Shown here one piece after another: positions 36,991 to 48,840 of a stretch of DNA of 64,000 nucleotides (within the stretch, counting starts at the first letter, position 1; the number at the start of each line of letters is the position of its first letter). Both the position numbers and the translations under genes were made by a program. The stretch is from Gossypium raimondii (lineage: Eukaryota > Streptophyta > Magnoliopsida > Malvales > Malvaceae). The notes below the pieces were generated by a model, which did not search any database, was not told the origin of the DNA, and saw nothing but the letters and a program-made list of their open reading frames with translations. The stretch is taken from the NCBI RefSeq assembly GCF_025698545.1, contig NC_068576.1, positions 52,610,390 to 52,674,389 on the forward strand, given 5' to 3'.

Positions 36991-38606
36991 GTTGGGTTCG
37001 CAATTCTCAGCTGTGGGATTTGGGGTTATTGGCAAGTTTCTTTTGCTTAAGGTCAAAAGATCCCAAACTGGCATAATCTGTTACAATTTTTTATATCCGC
37101 TTAAATGTTGTTGTTTGTTGTTTTCAAATATTCATTTAATTTTCACAACACCTCCAAATAATTATGTAACACAAGCTAATGTTAAAAATAAACGAGATTT
37201 TAATTAAAACTGTAAAATTAAGATATAAGTTAGCTCTCCTATAAACAGTCACCCTTAAACAACATCAATTTTAATAGTCTAAGTTTCTTTTAAAAATAAT
37301 TTTTATGTTTTATTTTAATTTTTATTATAATTTTCACTTATAATAACAACATCCATTGTTATGAAGTACGATTTTCATTAAATTAATTCTTTATAACAGC
37401 GTAGTCTAAATTTTTAAGTAAAATTATAGTTATTTCATATAAGCAAGCTTATTAATTATCATTTATTAAATGAAAATGATCTTAATTAAAATATTATTTT
37501 AATAAAATGATTAAATTTTACATGAATAAATATATTAATAATATTTTATTAACGAAAATAATCTTCAATAAGTGGAATTAAATATATCAATTTAAGAAAC
37601 TATTAAGTTCCTTAATTAAATATTCTTCTATGAACTTGGAATATAAACTTATAAATTTATTACTAGAATTTAGTAATTCATTGTAATTTAATTATTTTAA
37701 TTTGATAACTCATATTGATTAACCGAACTTGTTATATTTATGAATTTTCTAATTAATCATGTGAAAAATATAAAATAAAATATGCATAAAAGCAATAATA
37801 CATGCGTCTATTATACTTTTTTTTAATTTTGTTGATTTGATTTCTACTTTCTTTCTTTTTTGAACATAATTCTTACTTTATTTATTTGATAGAAATTCAC
37901 GATATGAATTATATAGTAAGTTTACAATGATTATCCTCTATAAGAGCATGCTATTATGGGGGGGTGTTAGAAAAAGGGTTGATTGTATTAAAATTTGTGT
38001 TTTCGATTGTAATTCTACCAAGTGTACTTTTCTAAAGTTTACATAATTTTAAGAGGATAAATATCTAGTTTATACGTGAACTTTGGTCTAATGTGCAATT
38101 TGATACATGAACTTTGATTTGGTGCAATTATACACATGAAATTTGAATTGTGGTTCATATGTGTACATGAAACTTTGATTTTAATTCAATTGTATACATT
38201 TAAATAAATGAATACATACATTTATTTTCATATCGGATCAATATAATTGTTTGTGTATATAATTTATTAAACATAAAATGATGCTAATTCAATAATGTTG
38301 TTAGTGATTTGTGAAAATTGAATCTAATCAAAATTTCATGTATAAAATCACAAAAAAATCAAAGTTCATGTATGGCATTGCACATTGAATCAAAATTCAT
38401 GTATAGTTTTGATATTTATCCCAAAATACAAGATAACCTAAATTTTATAATGATGAAAACAAGCCTCCATTTCATATATTAGGCTTCCCTGCTTAAATTT
38501 GAAACAAAGGGAGATCCCAGCTCGTTATCATGACCCTCTCAACTGAATGGCACTTTTAGCCATCAAGAAAAAAAAATCATGATGCAGTGAATCTATATAC
38601 AATTCT
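36991..38606. other. AT-rich spacer with one MITE
   Basis: Very AT-rich sequence between the small gene and the first solo LTR. It holds a fold-back MITE at 38055-38421 and a short G-run at about 37959-37965. I see no gene. Confidence 0.6.
38055..38421. mobile_element. Fold-back MITE-like element (GGATAAATATC ends)
   Basis: The left end GGATAAATATCTAG is matched inversely by the right end GATATTTATCC. The arms contain inverted copies of TATACGTGAACTTTGG / TATACATGAATTTTGA, AATGTGCAAT and ATACATGAACTTTGAT. It is about 367 bases long with an AT-rich centre. I found no convincing target-site duplication. Related elements are familiar to me from eudicot genomes, but the superfamily is not fixed here. 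Confidence 0.7.
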
Positions 38607-40720
38607 TGTAACTGTCCGTTTTTTAGTGGTGTCGAAAATAGTGGTTTCAGGGCCATCAAATTCAACGAGTAAGTTTGTAATTATTATTATTTAATATTTA
38701 CGAGTCAAATATGATTTAAAAAAAAGTTTTTGATTTGATAATTTATGTTATATAGGTGATTTATTAAGTTCGAGTGGTTTAAGAAAATGAGGTATCGGGG
38801 ACTTGTTTTTACAAACCAAGCCGTAAATATTTACGGAATGTCATTAAGATGGTATTAAAGTTTCGTTAAAAAATTTTAACGTTTCAATAGTTAATTAATT
38901 AAGAGGACCAAATTTAAAAAAATGCATTCCCGGGACTCCGTTCCCGTAAACCGGACTTTAATATTTACGAAGCTAGTTGTGTAGTTAATTAGATTTTGAT
39001 TAAGTGAATTTGCATGAATTAAAAGTAATTAGGTATAAGGACTAAATTGCATATGGGTAAAAGTTCAATTATAGATTAAAGAAAAAATAAAGGGACTAAA
39101 AGAGCAATTATGCCATTGTTCTTAAATGAGGCGGGGTATAGATATTTATAAAACTTAAAGTTAAAACATATATATTATAATATTATTTAAGTATATTTAT
39201 TATATTATATATTATAATAAGTAAATATAATAAATAAAAGAAACAAAAAAGAAATAGAAAGAAACAGAATAGAAACGAACCAAGAAGAAAAAAAAAAGAA
39301 AAGAAAAAGGGAAAGAAAGAAAGGAGAAATTAGGGTTTTAAAGTTCAAAGCTCAATTGCTAACGTTGTGCCGGAAACCTCGACTAAGAAGGGAAAAGATA
39401 AAGTTGACGAGGAATAGCTCGAAAGTTCTGGTTTGTATTTCTATAATCCGAATTTAATTATTAATTGATGTATTTTGATTAAATGTTTATGGTAAGTGAT
39501 TGAGGTGAGTATTTAGCATTTTGATATTTAATTGAAATTATATGAATATATGAATAATGTGAAATTTGAATATTGGATATATTATTGCATTTGAATTGTG
39601 AATTGAAACCCTATTAACTGTATTAGACTGAGTCGAATATAGATGGCATGCCATAGGATTGGAAGAATTTAGGGATTTCTTCGACTTTGAGTCGATGAGA
39701 CACTGAGTGTCAATTTACTACTTCGGATTAATTCGATGAGGCACTGGGTGCCAATTTACTTCGGTTTAGCCGATGAGACACTGGGTGTTAAATTATTACT
39801 TCGAATTATCCGATGAGGCACTGGGTGCCAAACTGGTGTGTTTTGGTTGGATCTGTGTATCCGTCCGAGTCCGAGTCGTGTTAATAGGGGTAAATGAATA
39901 ATAAATTTTTATAATTGATATTGAAATGGTATGGTATGACAAATGGAAGTGAAACAGTGAATTGAAAATAGAATGTGAAATATGTTGCAAATATATGGAA
40001 TATATGAGTTATATACTCATGAAATGACTATGGAATAGATATTGCAATTGTATAATGAAATGTAAAATAAAATTGTGAAAAGCTATTTATATAGCAAGTA
40101 TGAGAATTGAGATATTTGTGAAACAAATGAAATATGAAATGGTTGTTGTAATAATTAAATATTAATGTGTGTTTATATTTCATTGTATATTTGTAATTTC
40201 TTATATTTAAATATCCGGATTATAGAAATACCACTGAGTTTATACTCAGCGTACGGTTTTGTTTTCAGTGCGCAGGTTAGGTACTTAACTTTTGATCGTC
40301 GATTCAACATCCAACAACAATCCCTAACTCAAATGTGGTGATGTTTATCCTTTGTGTCGGCATGTACCTAGGGTGTCTAAATAATAGTTATTTTGTGGTT
40401 TGATTGTAAATGAGGTTATAAGTTTCATTTTGGTTGGTTTTATACATATAAATATGTGTTTATTTTTGAAGCCATATTATGGCATGGTAAATTGAACTAA
40501 ATATAGATAGGTGCATGTGAATTTAATTCTATGTTTAAGTGCTCATGAACTAGGCAAAATTGATTTGGATTTGATATGTTTATAATTTGGATTAAAATGA
40601 TGATTTGATGACTTGTTTTGATGATATGAAATGATTCAAATTTCTGTCTGTTTGATTTGTAAACTCCGGTAATGCTCCGTAATCCGGTTTCGGCGAGGGA
40701 TACGGGTTGGGGGTGTTACA
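38607..40720 (-). mobile_element. Solo LTR, Gypsy-like family with TGTAACACCCC ends (copy 1)
   Basis: On the minus strand it begins TGTAACACCCCCAACCC (40720 downward) and ends ...GTTACA at 38607. It is flanked by a perfect 5-bp duplication ATTCT (38602-38606 and 40721-40725). At 2114 bases it has no primer-binding site, polypurine tract followed by a second LTR, or gag-pol remains, so it is a solo LTR. Its terminal 50-60 bases match those of 45403-50017 and 50337-52768, while its middle differs and carries a four-unit repeat. Assignment to Gypsy is inferred from similarity in style to long cotton LTRs. Confidence 0.85.
39693..39835. repeat. Four tandem units of about 40 bases inside LTR copy 1
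   Basis: Unit starts are at 39693, 39734, 39771 and 39811, spacing 37-41. Each begins CGATGAG(A/G)CACTG(A/G)GTG(T/C)(C/T)A and ends in an AATTTACTACTTCG-like stretch. CACTGGGTG is itself nearly palindromic. Confidence 0.85.
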
Positions 40721-41189
40721 ATTCTTTTCTCCCATGGCAGTTGAAACATCTCTAATTTGAAACAACAGATGCAATGAAACTCCAGACAAAATTGAGATCC
40801 CTTGAAAACTAGATAGACCATAAGTCACTAAAGACTTAGAGAAAATAAGTCACCATTGGACACGAGCATCACAACAATCACTACATGACACTAAATCATG
40901 ACTCAAACCTTGGGCTAACAAAAAATTATTATTCTAACAACTTATCCTCTTCTTACCAAAAAATTGGTTAAAGTCCGACATTGATACAAAACTAAGGGCA
41001 GTATGGGGATAATGATCAGTTGTTCTACAACCATAGAGTCAGCCACCACGAAAATAATAGAAAACTTTAGACTAAAAACCTGAATACAACCGCTTAGGAT
41101 CCTCGATTGGTAATTCGAACGATCAGGCACCTCAGACTAAGCAAGATCAATGGTTGAAAGTTGGTATGCTGACGATGAGAGGGAGGCTA
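40721..41189. other. Spacer between two LTRs
   Basis: 469 bases between the target duplication of the first solo LTR and the Copia-like LTR. No gene, repeat unit or RNA is recognisable. Confidence 0.55.
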
Positions 41190-43377
41190 TATTGGAGTAT
41201 GCCAAAAGATTAATCATATGATAATTGTAATAACATACTTTTACCTAGTTTATTGATAAAGACATTGCCATTATTATTTTCAGTCTTTATTTATGTGTTA
41301 AATAAATTGTATAATGATAAAATCCTAAGAATGATATGATCATTCTTGAATGTCTAGTCAAGTATTATTGTAGGTTTGGACAACAATAATGCATTGAGAC
41401 TAACACGTGCTTAATTGATCGCAAGTGTTCTTATAAATATGTGATATCAAGTCAACACGTAAATATATGTTAGAGAACGATATACTGGACTGGTCCACCA
41501 TGAGAATGCTTCTTAGATTATTATGTAATAGTCATGACATTTCTCATAGTGATAAATATATGTATAATCTTTAGACTTGAGATCACCATTATTCCAACAT
41601 CGTAAGTCATATGCTTTGACACAATCAAATGTCTTTCATAAATGGTTGTACTATAAAGACTTATATTGGATATGTCACAATCTATGTAGGTGGAATGTGA
41701 GTGGTCAAGATAAATTTTGTCTCTCCTACATAATGGGAGTAATATCTTAGGCCTTTGAATTAGACCTGTCCATGGGCTTGACCACCTGACCTGCCCTGCC
41801 CAAAAAATGGGAGGGTTTGGGTAAAAATATAGGCCCGAAAAATGGACTTGGGCAAAAAGTAATGTCGATTTAAAAAACGGGTCGGACCCCGGGTAAGCCT
41901 TTTTTTGCTCAAGCCCAGTCCAAATATACAAAAAGAAAAAACTACTATTTTTTACTATTTTATTATTTTGTTACTATTTTCTTGTTGTTTTTCATTATTT
42001 TGCTACCATTTCACAATTATGTTGCTACTATTTTGTTGTTATTATTTAGATATTGTATAACTATTATTTTATTGTTAATTTTGTTATTATTTTAGAGGCA
42101 TTTGCTTGTTAAGTTGCACCTATCTTAGTGTTATTTAAGTATACATATTTTTAAAAAATATATTTTCAATTTGTAAAGAAACATTTATTTTAATGTTTTT
42201 AGTATTCTTAATGTATTATATATATTTTTAAAAATCATATAAAAATTTAATACGGACAGGCCGGACCCGACTTTTAGTATTTTTATCCAGACCGGGCTTG
42301 GACAAAATTTTAGGTCTATTTTTCGGGTCAGGCCAAGCCTGAGCTTAGCAAATGGACACCTATACTTTTAATAGAGTTAGACCGAAAATGCATGATCATA
42401 CTCAAATGAGTTGATATGATATATCACATTTATTTGTTTATCTTAATCTACTCAAGGTATCAAGAAAAAAGAGATTAAATTATACAAGTGCGACTGTTTC
42501 ATATCTTGTATCCAATCTAGATATCAAGGACAAAGGGATAGATTATATGATAACATTATCATGAAAATTTTATGTCGAATCATGACTTATTGTAACTTGG
42601 GTAGCAATGATACATTTCTAGATGTCACTCATTATTTGTAACATTAAAAATGTTCGAATATTACTGTCAATGTTGCAAGAGCCTACAAAGTTACATCCTG
42701 TAGTTGAAGCGATCAAAATCCAAAAATTTTGATATTATATTTAATTGTCACATGGATTAAATTAATTATAGAAATATTCTTATGATTAATTTGATTTGAC
42801 AAAGTTTATGTGTACATCCTTGATGTACACACATAGAGAGAATACTGATTAAAATAATATATGAATTAAATTTTAAATAGGAATACTTTTAACGAAATTA
42901 TTAAATAAAATAATTTAATATTTTTCAATCAAAGATACATTTTACTATTTTAATAAAATAATATATGAATTGGATTAATGCTTTATGGTGGTTTCCTTAA
43001 ATTCCTCTGTGGAAATATTTTATTCAATATAGGATTTTGATTAAAAGGAAGCTTGAATTTGAATTTTAGGTTATCCAAAATACTATCTTTGACTAGCAAC
43101 AAAAGAGTTTCATTTTTTTTATCTAAAATTTTTGAAGACTGTTCTAAACGTCATTCATCCAGGTGGATCACGTAAAAGTTAGGATATTTTGTTGCGGTTA
43201 AAGATTTGTATCTCGATAGCAGTTTCACATCTGTATCGGTGTTGCTCTCTTCCATATCATTTTAAGTTACATTTTTAACCTTTCTCAACCTAAGTTCATT
43301 TTTTATACATAGATTCATGGGTTGTGATCGTTTAAGTCATTTTTTCGCTATGCCATAGGGGTAAGGACATTCCAATG
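41190..43377 (+). mobile_element. Solo LTR of a Copia-like family (copy 1), carrying a nested MITE
   Basis: It aligns along its length to 46661-48157: shared blocks include GAGTATGCC, TTGTAATAACATACTT, CAAGTATTATTG, GATAATGCATTAAGAC-like, TACTGGACTG/ATTGGACTG, CACAATCTATGTAG, TATCTTAGGCC, GTAGCAATGAT and the 3' TCGCT...CGTAGGGGT-like end. Ends are decayed (TATTGG start, CCAATG end). Flanks GGCTA (41185-41189) and GGCTC (43378-43382) look like a 5-bp duplication with one change. A 604-base MITE interrupts it at 41761-42364. There is no internal coding region. Confidence 0.75.
41761..42364. mobile_element. hAT-type MITE nested in the Copia-like LTR
   Basis: The ends are TAGACCTGTCCATGGGC and, inversely, TATAGGTGTCCATTTGC. 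The subterminal regions are GC-rich inverted copies (GGGCCTGACC / GGTCAGGCC type words, CGGGTCGGACCC and GGCCGGACCCGAC), while the middle is AT-rich. It is flanked by CTTTGAAT (41753-41760) and CTTTTAAT (42365-42372), a 7-of-8 match, as expected for an old hAT 8-bp duplication. The matching place in the other Copia-like LTR (near 47240) lacks it, giving an empty site. Confidence 0.82.
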
Positions 43378-45402
43378 GGCTCCTCCAAACCTTTGGATGC
43401 ATATTTGGCTAGCAACGGTAAAGGTGGGAGAGGTTAGTCAAATTTGGGTTAGTTTGGTAGGTTTTGGAAATGGAACCTTCAACGACTACCCCAAGTCTAG
43501 TGACCAACCCAAGCTAGATGAACTCCAGTAAAATGTGCATTAATGAATGTAAAAACTTTAGTTGATGAATGTTATAAAATGTGCATAATAAAAATTGAAA
43601 TGTATAAATGTATTAAAATAAAGTTTTAGTTGAGTGATAAATTAAAAGTTTTGCTAATACAATTAGTTCAATTCAAATATTACCATATGAATTTTTATTG
43701 ATTTAAAAAAAACTAAATTACCCTCAAATAATATAATTTATTTTAATTATGAAAAATATTTTCGTAATTTTTCTAACTAAGTTAGTGACACGATTGAAGA
43801 AGAAACCAACTCAATAAAACATTTAATAAATAGTATAAATATTTAAAATTTAATTTAATTCAAAAATACTAATGTGATTTTATACTCTTATAGTTTTTTG
43901 TAAACCAAACAATATAATATTTTTGTTTATCATTCCTATTCCATTCAACTAATCAAACAACTTAATATTTGTTGCATTTCGTTCCTATTTTATTAAATAA
44001 ACCAAGAAAAAAAATCAAATTAGACAAAACCGATCCCCAAATCCACCCTCATCCTTGTCGCTATAAATTAAATCCTAGCAACATATATAACTAGGCAAAA
44101 ACCAAACATTCCGTTGGGACCAAATCTTTATTGCATTTAGTCTTTGACTACGGGGAATATGGCATCTCATTCCCAAAAATATAACTCTGGTGGTTATTTT
44201 TTTCGGGTTAGATTCAAATTTTATATTATTAGTTAAAATTTTTATATTAATATTTATATAAATTTATAATTACATTAAAATAAAAATAATGTGTTATCAA
44301 GCATAATTTCGATTGACTTGATAAATGTGGCCCGAGATTAAACATGTGTCTATAGTGTGAAGGGTTGAATTACTGGTCATCTTAATTTGTCATGAAATTG
44401 TGTTAAAAGAATGGTAATAGTGGACTTGAATTGAAATTTTTGTATTATCACTTTAAATTTTAGGGTTGAATTGAAATCTAGAGATTTTTACCCAAATTCC
44501 AAAAAGGAAAGATGTGACTTTCCAACTACATATTTATGCTTTAATTCGATTTCATCATACACTACAAATCAGGTACATCCACGTGTAGTATGAATAGGCA
44601 ATTTGCACAATGAATTGACTTCAAATGATGTATATCAGAAATAAGATTTGGAAATAATATTCAATTTTTAACTAAGGCATTTTCTTCGATTTCTAAAGTA
44701 TCACATTCGATCCGATGACAATCTAATTTAATTTTTTTTATATAATTTTAAATTTTCATGTTTAATTTTTTCATTTAAATGTTGTTACATATATCTTATT
44801 AAAGAGATCCATATCGGAGATGCTTGTAATACTTATTATCCACGTCAAAGATACTAACATTTTCCATCTGGAGAATTATTCCACCTTATTTTTAGGAGTA
44901 TACAAGTTAATTATCTTTCACAATCTAACCATTCCAATAATACATGTCATTTTGCACATCCTCTAATTTAGTAATATTACATTACTTTGTCAACTTAACT
45001 AGAGACTAACAAATGACAATTCAACTTTATTAGGACATGCCATGTGGTATGAGATCATTACATTTATATACATCTCTTCTTTGATTCTCTCATTCGAACT
45101 ATCTTCATGGTGACCAGACTCTTATTTTTCCTTCTTCCTAGCTCCTCCTTCCTCTTTGCCCAACTCTATCATCCCCACCTTAGGGTTCTCCACCTTTATT
45201 GGGTGAACCGCTGCCCACCTTCATGTCATTTCCTTGTATCAATAGATTTATGTTAGTGTGTTGTTCAAGTATATATTATGATTTATCCATTTCAATTTAA
45301 CTAATTATTCAACACTTCATAAGTATTGTTATAACGATTAAGTTATAAATGTATTGATGGCGATTGTAGTGGTGGTTTACACCATGAGTGATATGGAGAA
45401 AC
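43378..45402. other. AT-rich spacer with a dispersed repeat
   Basis: Two kilobases without a supported gene. 43580-43840 matches 61271-61515 in the same orientation (listed as a repeat). 45060-45230 is a CT-rich patch. Nothing else is recognisable. Confidence 0.55.
43580..43840 (+). repeat. Dispersed repeat, copy A
   Basis: Shares ordered blocks with 61271-61515: GT(G/A)CATAATAAAA, AGT(G/A)(A/G)TAAATTAAA(A/T)G, TTAATGCAATT/CTAATACAATT, TTCAAATAT, TTTTTATT, AATTACCCTC / AATATCCTC, GTAATTTTTCTAACTAAGTTAGTGAC / ATAATTTTTCTAACTCAATT and AATAGTATA. The element class is unknown. Confidence 0.6.
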
Positions 45403-45639
45403 TGTAACACCCCTAACCCATACCCATCGCCAGAACAGGGTTATGGAGTATTACCAGATTTTATAGATTTAAAAACAATTTACACATATCATTTACTATT
45501 TATAACCGAAATCAAACATATTCAATCAAAATGTCCCTTGAATGGGCTATCGGGACCCAATTTATGCTTTAGAAACAAGTCGGGACTAAATCGGGAACTC
45601 AGAGAATTATTCGTAAAATCTCAAAATTTTTCTTAGGTG

Positions 45640-46025
45640 CAGAGGACACACGTCCGTGTGGCTAGACCATGTGGCTCACATGGCCAAGTGACACGCCTGT
45701 GTCCCAGGCCGTGTAGGCATTCGATGTGAGGCACACGACCGTGTCTCAGCCCGTGTCCATGCCTATGTAACTCTCTGACTTGGGTCACACGGCCAAGTCA
45801 CACGCTCATGTGCTAAGTCGTGTGACACACACGGCTGAGACACACACCCGTGTCTCTGCCTGTGTGAGTAATTCGAAGCATTCTGTTTCTCAAATTTTAA
45901 AATGCAGGGGACACACAACCAAACCACCAGCCCGTGCGCGTGGCCGTGTGTCAAACATGGCTGAGACACACGCTCGTGCGTGTGGTCGTGTGTTACACAC
46001 GGTTGAGACACACGCCCGTATGGAC
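45640..46025. repeat. Array of CACACGGCC/GTGTG palindromic words in LTR copy 2
   Basis: Roughly fifteen short words of the type CACACG(G/C)CC(G)TGTG, GACACACGCCCGTGT and CACACGGCTGAGACACACG recur every 15-35 bases. Many are self-complementary (CACACG facing CGTGTG). The same array type is at 50575-50870. The ORFs running through it are low-complexity and not real proteins. Confidence 0.8.
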
Positions 46026-46660
46026 AAAATAAGGCCATTTTCAAGCCTTATTTCTCACCTAAATTTGCCTTGCACCTACATTAACATTTTAACACATCCC
46101 TAAACCAATTCAATACATTTAAATCAAAGCCAAAACCAATTCTTATGCTTGACATAGCAACACATATTTTCATGTGACCAACTTACCAAATTAGTTAAAT
46201 ATTCATTTAAGCATATTTATACCTAATATGTAAATCAATTCAAGCACACAACACATATCAACATAATATGGTCTCATAAACATATACAACAAAACATACC
46301 ATCACTAACCATTCCAATGGCTAATTACAACCAAATATTAACTTGCCATCATTTGGTCAATTTAACTTATACATGCCATTATACCAAGGAAAATTTTACT
46401 AATTATACCAAAATGAGCTGAATGATAGTGTGATCTTACTCCGACCCGCTTCCAACCTTTACGAGCTTTCGTGTACTATAAAACAGAGAAAATATAACAG
46501 ATTAAGCATATTATGCTTAGTAAATTTGTATAACAAAAAATTAACCTTACCACTCATTTACATTTAAGGTAAGCATACAAAATTCATCCAAAGAAATTTA
46601 GCAAATTGCCTAAACACACATAATTTCAGGAAACTTGTTAGTCATGTATTACATGTAAAC

Positions 46661-48157
46661 TGTTAGAGTATGCCCAAAGATCAATCATGAGATGGTTGTA
46701 ATAACATACTTGATTTATCATGTTTATTAATATATATGCTTACCATTATTATTTCAGTTTCTTTTCTATGTATATAAATAAACTGTTTTATAATAATGTC
46801 CTGAGAATAATATGATTATTCTTAAAAGTTCCTTAGTCAAGTATTATTGTTGGATAGGATAGCGATAATGCATTAAGACTAACATGTAGTTGATTGATGA
46901 TAAAGAGTTGTCATTGATATGGAATGTCAGAATCATTATATGAATATGTGTGTTAGAGAACAACATATTGGACTGACCCGTTATGAGTATGTTTCTTGGA
47001 TTATTATGTAATTGTCACGACATTACTCATAATGATTAATATTTATATGATCCTCAGACTTGAGATCATCATAATCCCAACATCGTGAGTTGTATATTTT
47101 GATACAGTCAAACGTACACCGTAACTGGTTGTTCTATAAAGACTGATGTTGGATATACCACAATCTATGTAGAGGGATATTGTTGGTCGATATAGGATAA
47201 GTCCCTCCTACATAATAGGAGTAATATCTTAGGCCACTTGATTAAGTGAGACTAGAAATGCATGGCCATGCTCAAATAAGTTGATATTAGATGTCATACT
47301 TATTTGTATATCGTAGTCTGCTTAAGATATCAAGGAACATGGAATGGACAATGCAAGTGTGACTATTCCATGACTTGTGTCTAATCCAGAGATAAATGAC
47401 TTAAGGATTATTGCATAAAAGGTTAATCATAAAAAAAGGTTATGTCGAATCATGATCTCTTGTGACTTAGGTAGCAATGATGCATTGCTAGATGCCACTC
47501 ATTGTTTGTAGCATTAGAATCATTCTAGTGTTACTGCTAACGTTACAGGAACCTACAGGGTCACACCCTATAGTTGAAATGAATGGAATAAACCATAGTT
47601 GGTATTGTTTTTGGGATCGCTTGAATTAAATTAATTATAGAATTAATTTAATTCGGTAATCAAATTTCCAACACATTATGTACAAGGTTGTTGTATGTAT
47701 AATGAGGACATGAATTTGGTTAGCATAAGAATTCAAATAAATATATGGTTTACGTAACTTATATTATAATTAATGTAATTATAATTTTCGGTATAAAAAT
47801 ATTATTATATTTATTTAATTCCTAAAACCCTAAAATAAAAGGATATATATATAATCCGCTTTTCTTTGTTTGAGCCTAGCAGTAGTCAAAGAAAAATAAC
47901 TCTCAAAACTGCTTTTGGGGATTCCTTCCGTTCGTAGTCAACTGGGTGGATTACGTAGAGGCCGGGATCACGATAGATTGCGGCTTGGTTCGACAGCAGA
48001 TCAGACTACTAGTTGTTGAGGTGTTGCTGTCTACTTTGAATAAACATTAGGTAATTTCGTAACATTGATCACCCTGATTCGTTCCTCACACATGGATCCA
48101 TGGTTAGGGTAGCTGTTTTTTTTTTCGCTGCGTCGTAGGGGTGCCGGCGATCCAACA
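46661..48157 (+). mobile_element. Solo LTR of the Copia-like family (copy 2), nested in a Gypsy-like LTR
   Basis: It begins TGTTAGAGTATGCCC and ends GGCGATCCAACA, 1497 bases. A perfect 5-bp duplication TAAAC flanks it (46656-46660 and 48158-48162). The host sequence on each side joins into a stretch matching the undisturbed copy near 51530-51580 (AACATGTTAGT ... ATCAAGAA ... GAGCTCAT). A TATATATATAAT box is near 47850. There is no internal region, so it is a solo LTR. Confidence 0.93.
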
Positions 48158-48369
48158 TAAACATCAAGAATCAATGATGAGCTCATCATATAATAACTTT
48201 TATATACATAATCTTTTCATATCATATTTCCATTTAACATGTGTGTTTCTATAACAAATCATCTTAAGTTCGGTTTAACCATGTTAGATCTTTACCTATT
48301 GAATTTATTTGAAATATCGATGGATACACATGTAATACACTCGAAGTGTACAAAACTATAATTTGTCAA

Positions 48370-48840
48370 CTCATATTCAAGGGTACCCATTACGGCACAT
48401 AATCAGGAAGCACTCTCTCGATCCATATAACAGGGTGCTCATGTGAGCCATGTAACAGGAAGCTTATCCGAACTATAACAGGAAACTCATAAGTGTTTAA
48501 AACAAGAAGCTCATTGAACTTAACAGGTAACTCCGAAGAGTTATTATCAGGGAGCTCCGGATAGCCATATAACAGGAAGTTCAAACGAGCCATATTAGGA
48601 AGCTCACAAAAGAGCCTATATTAGGAAGCTTATAAAGAGCTACGTTTGTGTCCGCAATATATGCAGGATCATAACCGATCATATAACAAAATGCTCACAA
48701 AGAGCTACGATAGTCCGCAACACATGCATGATCATTACCTATCAGGATGCTCGTAGGAACCATATAACAGGAAGTTTGAGAGTGCTTATAACAGGATGTT
48801 CGTAAGAGTTATGGTGTGTCCACAACATATGCAGGACCAC
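48370..48840. repeat. Array of AACAGGAAGCTCNNNNGAGC-type units in LTR copy 2
   Basis: About fifteen degenerate units of 22-40 bases recur: ATAACAGGAAGCTCATNNGAGCC or variants such as ACAGGGTGCTCATGTGAGCC. AAGCTC and GAGC(T/C) face each other, so many units can form small hairpins. The same array is at 51750-52010. Confidence 0.78.

Noticed and set aside
45763-46103. Protein-coding ORFs on both strands through the CACACGG array
   Set aside because: Low-complexity Thr/His/Val/Arg repeats dictated by the palindromic words; no start context or family.
48370-48840. CRISPR-like array
   Set aside because: Units vary in length and sequence, spacers are not unique fixed-length sequences, and the setting is a plant LTR.
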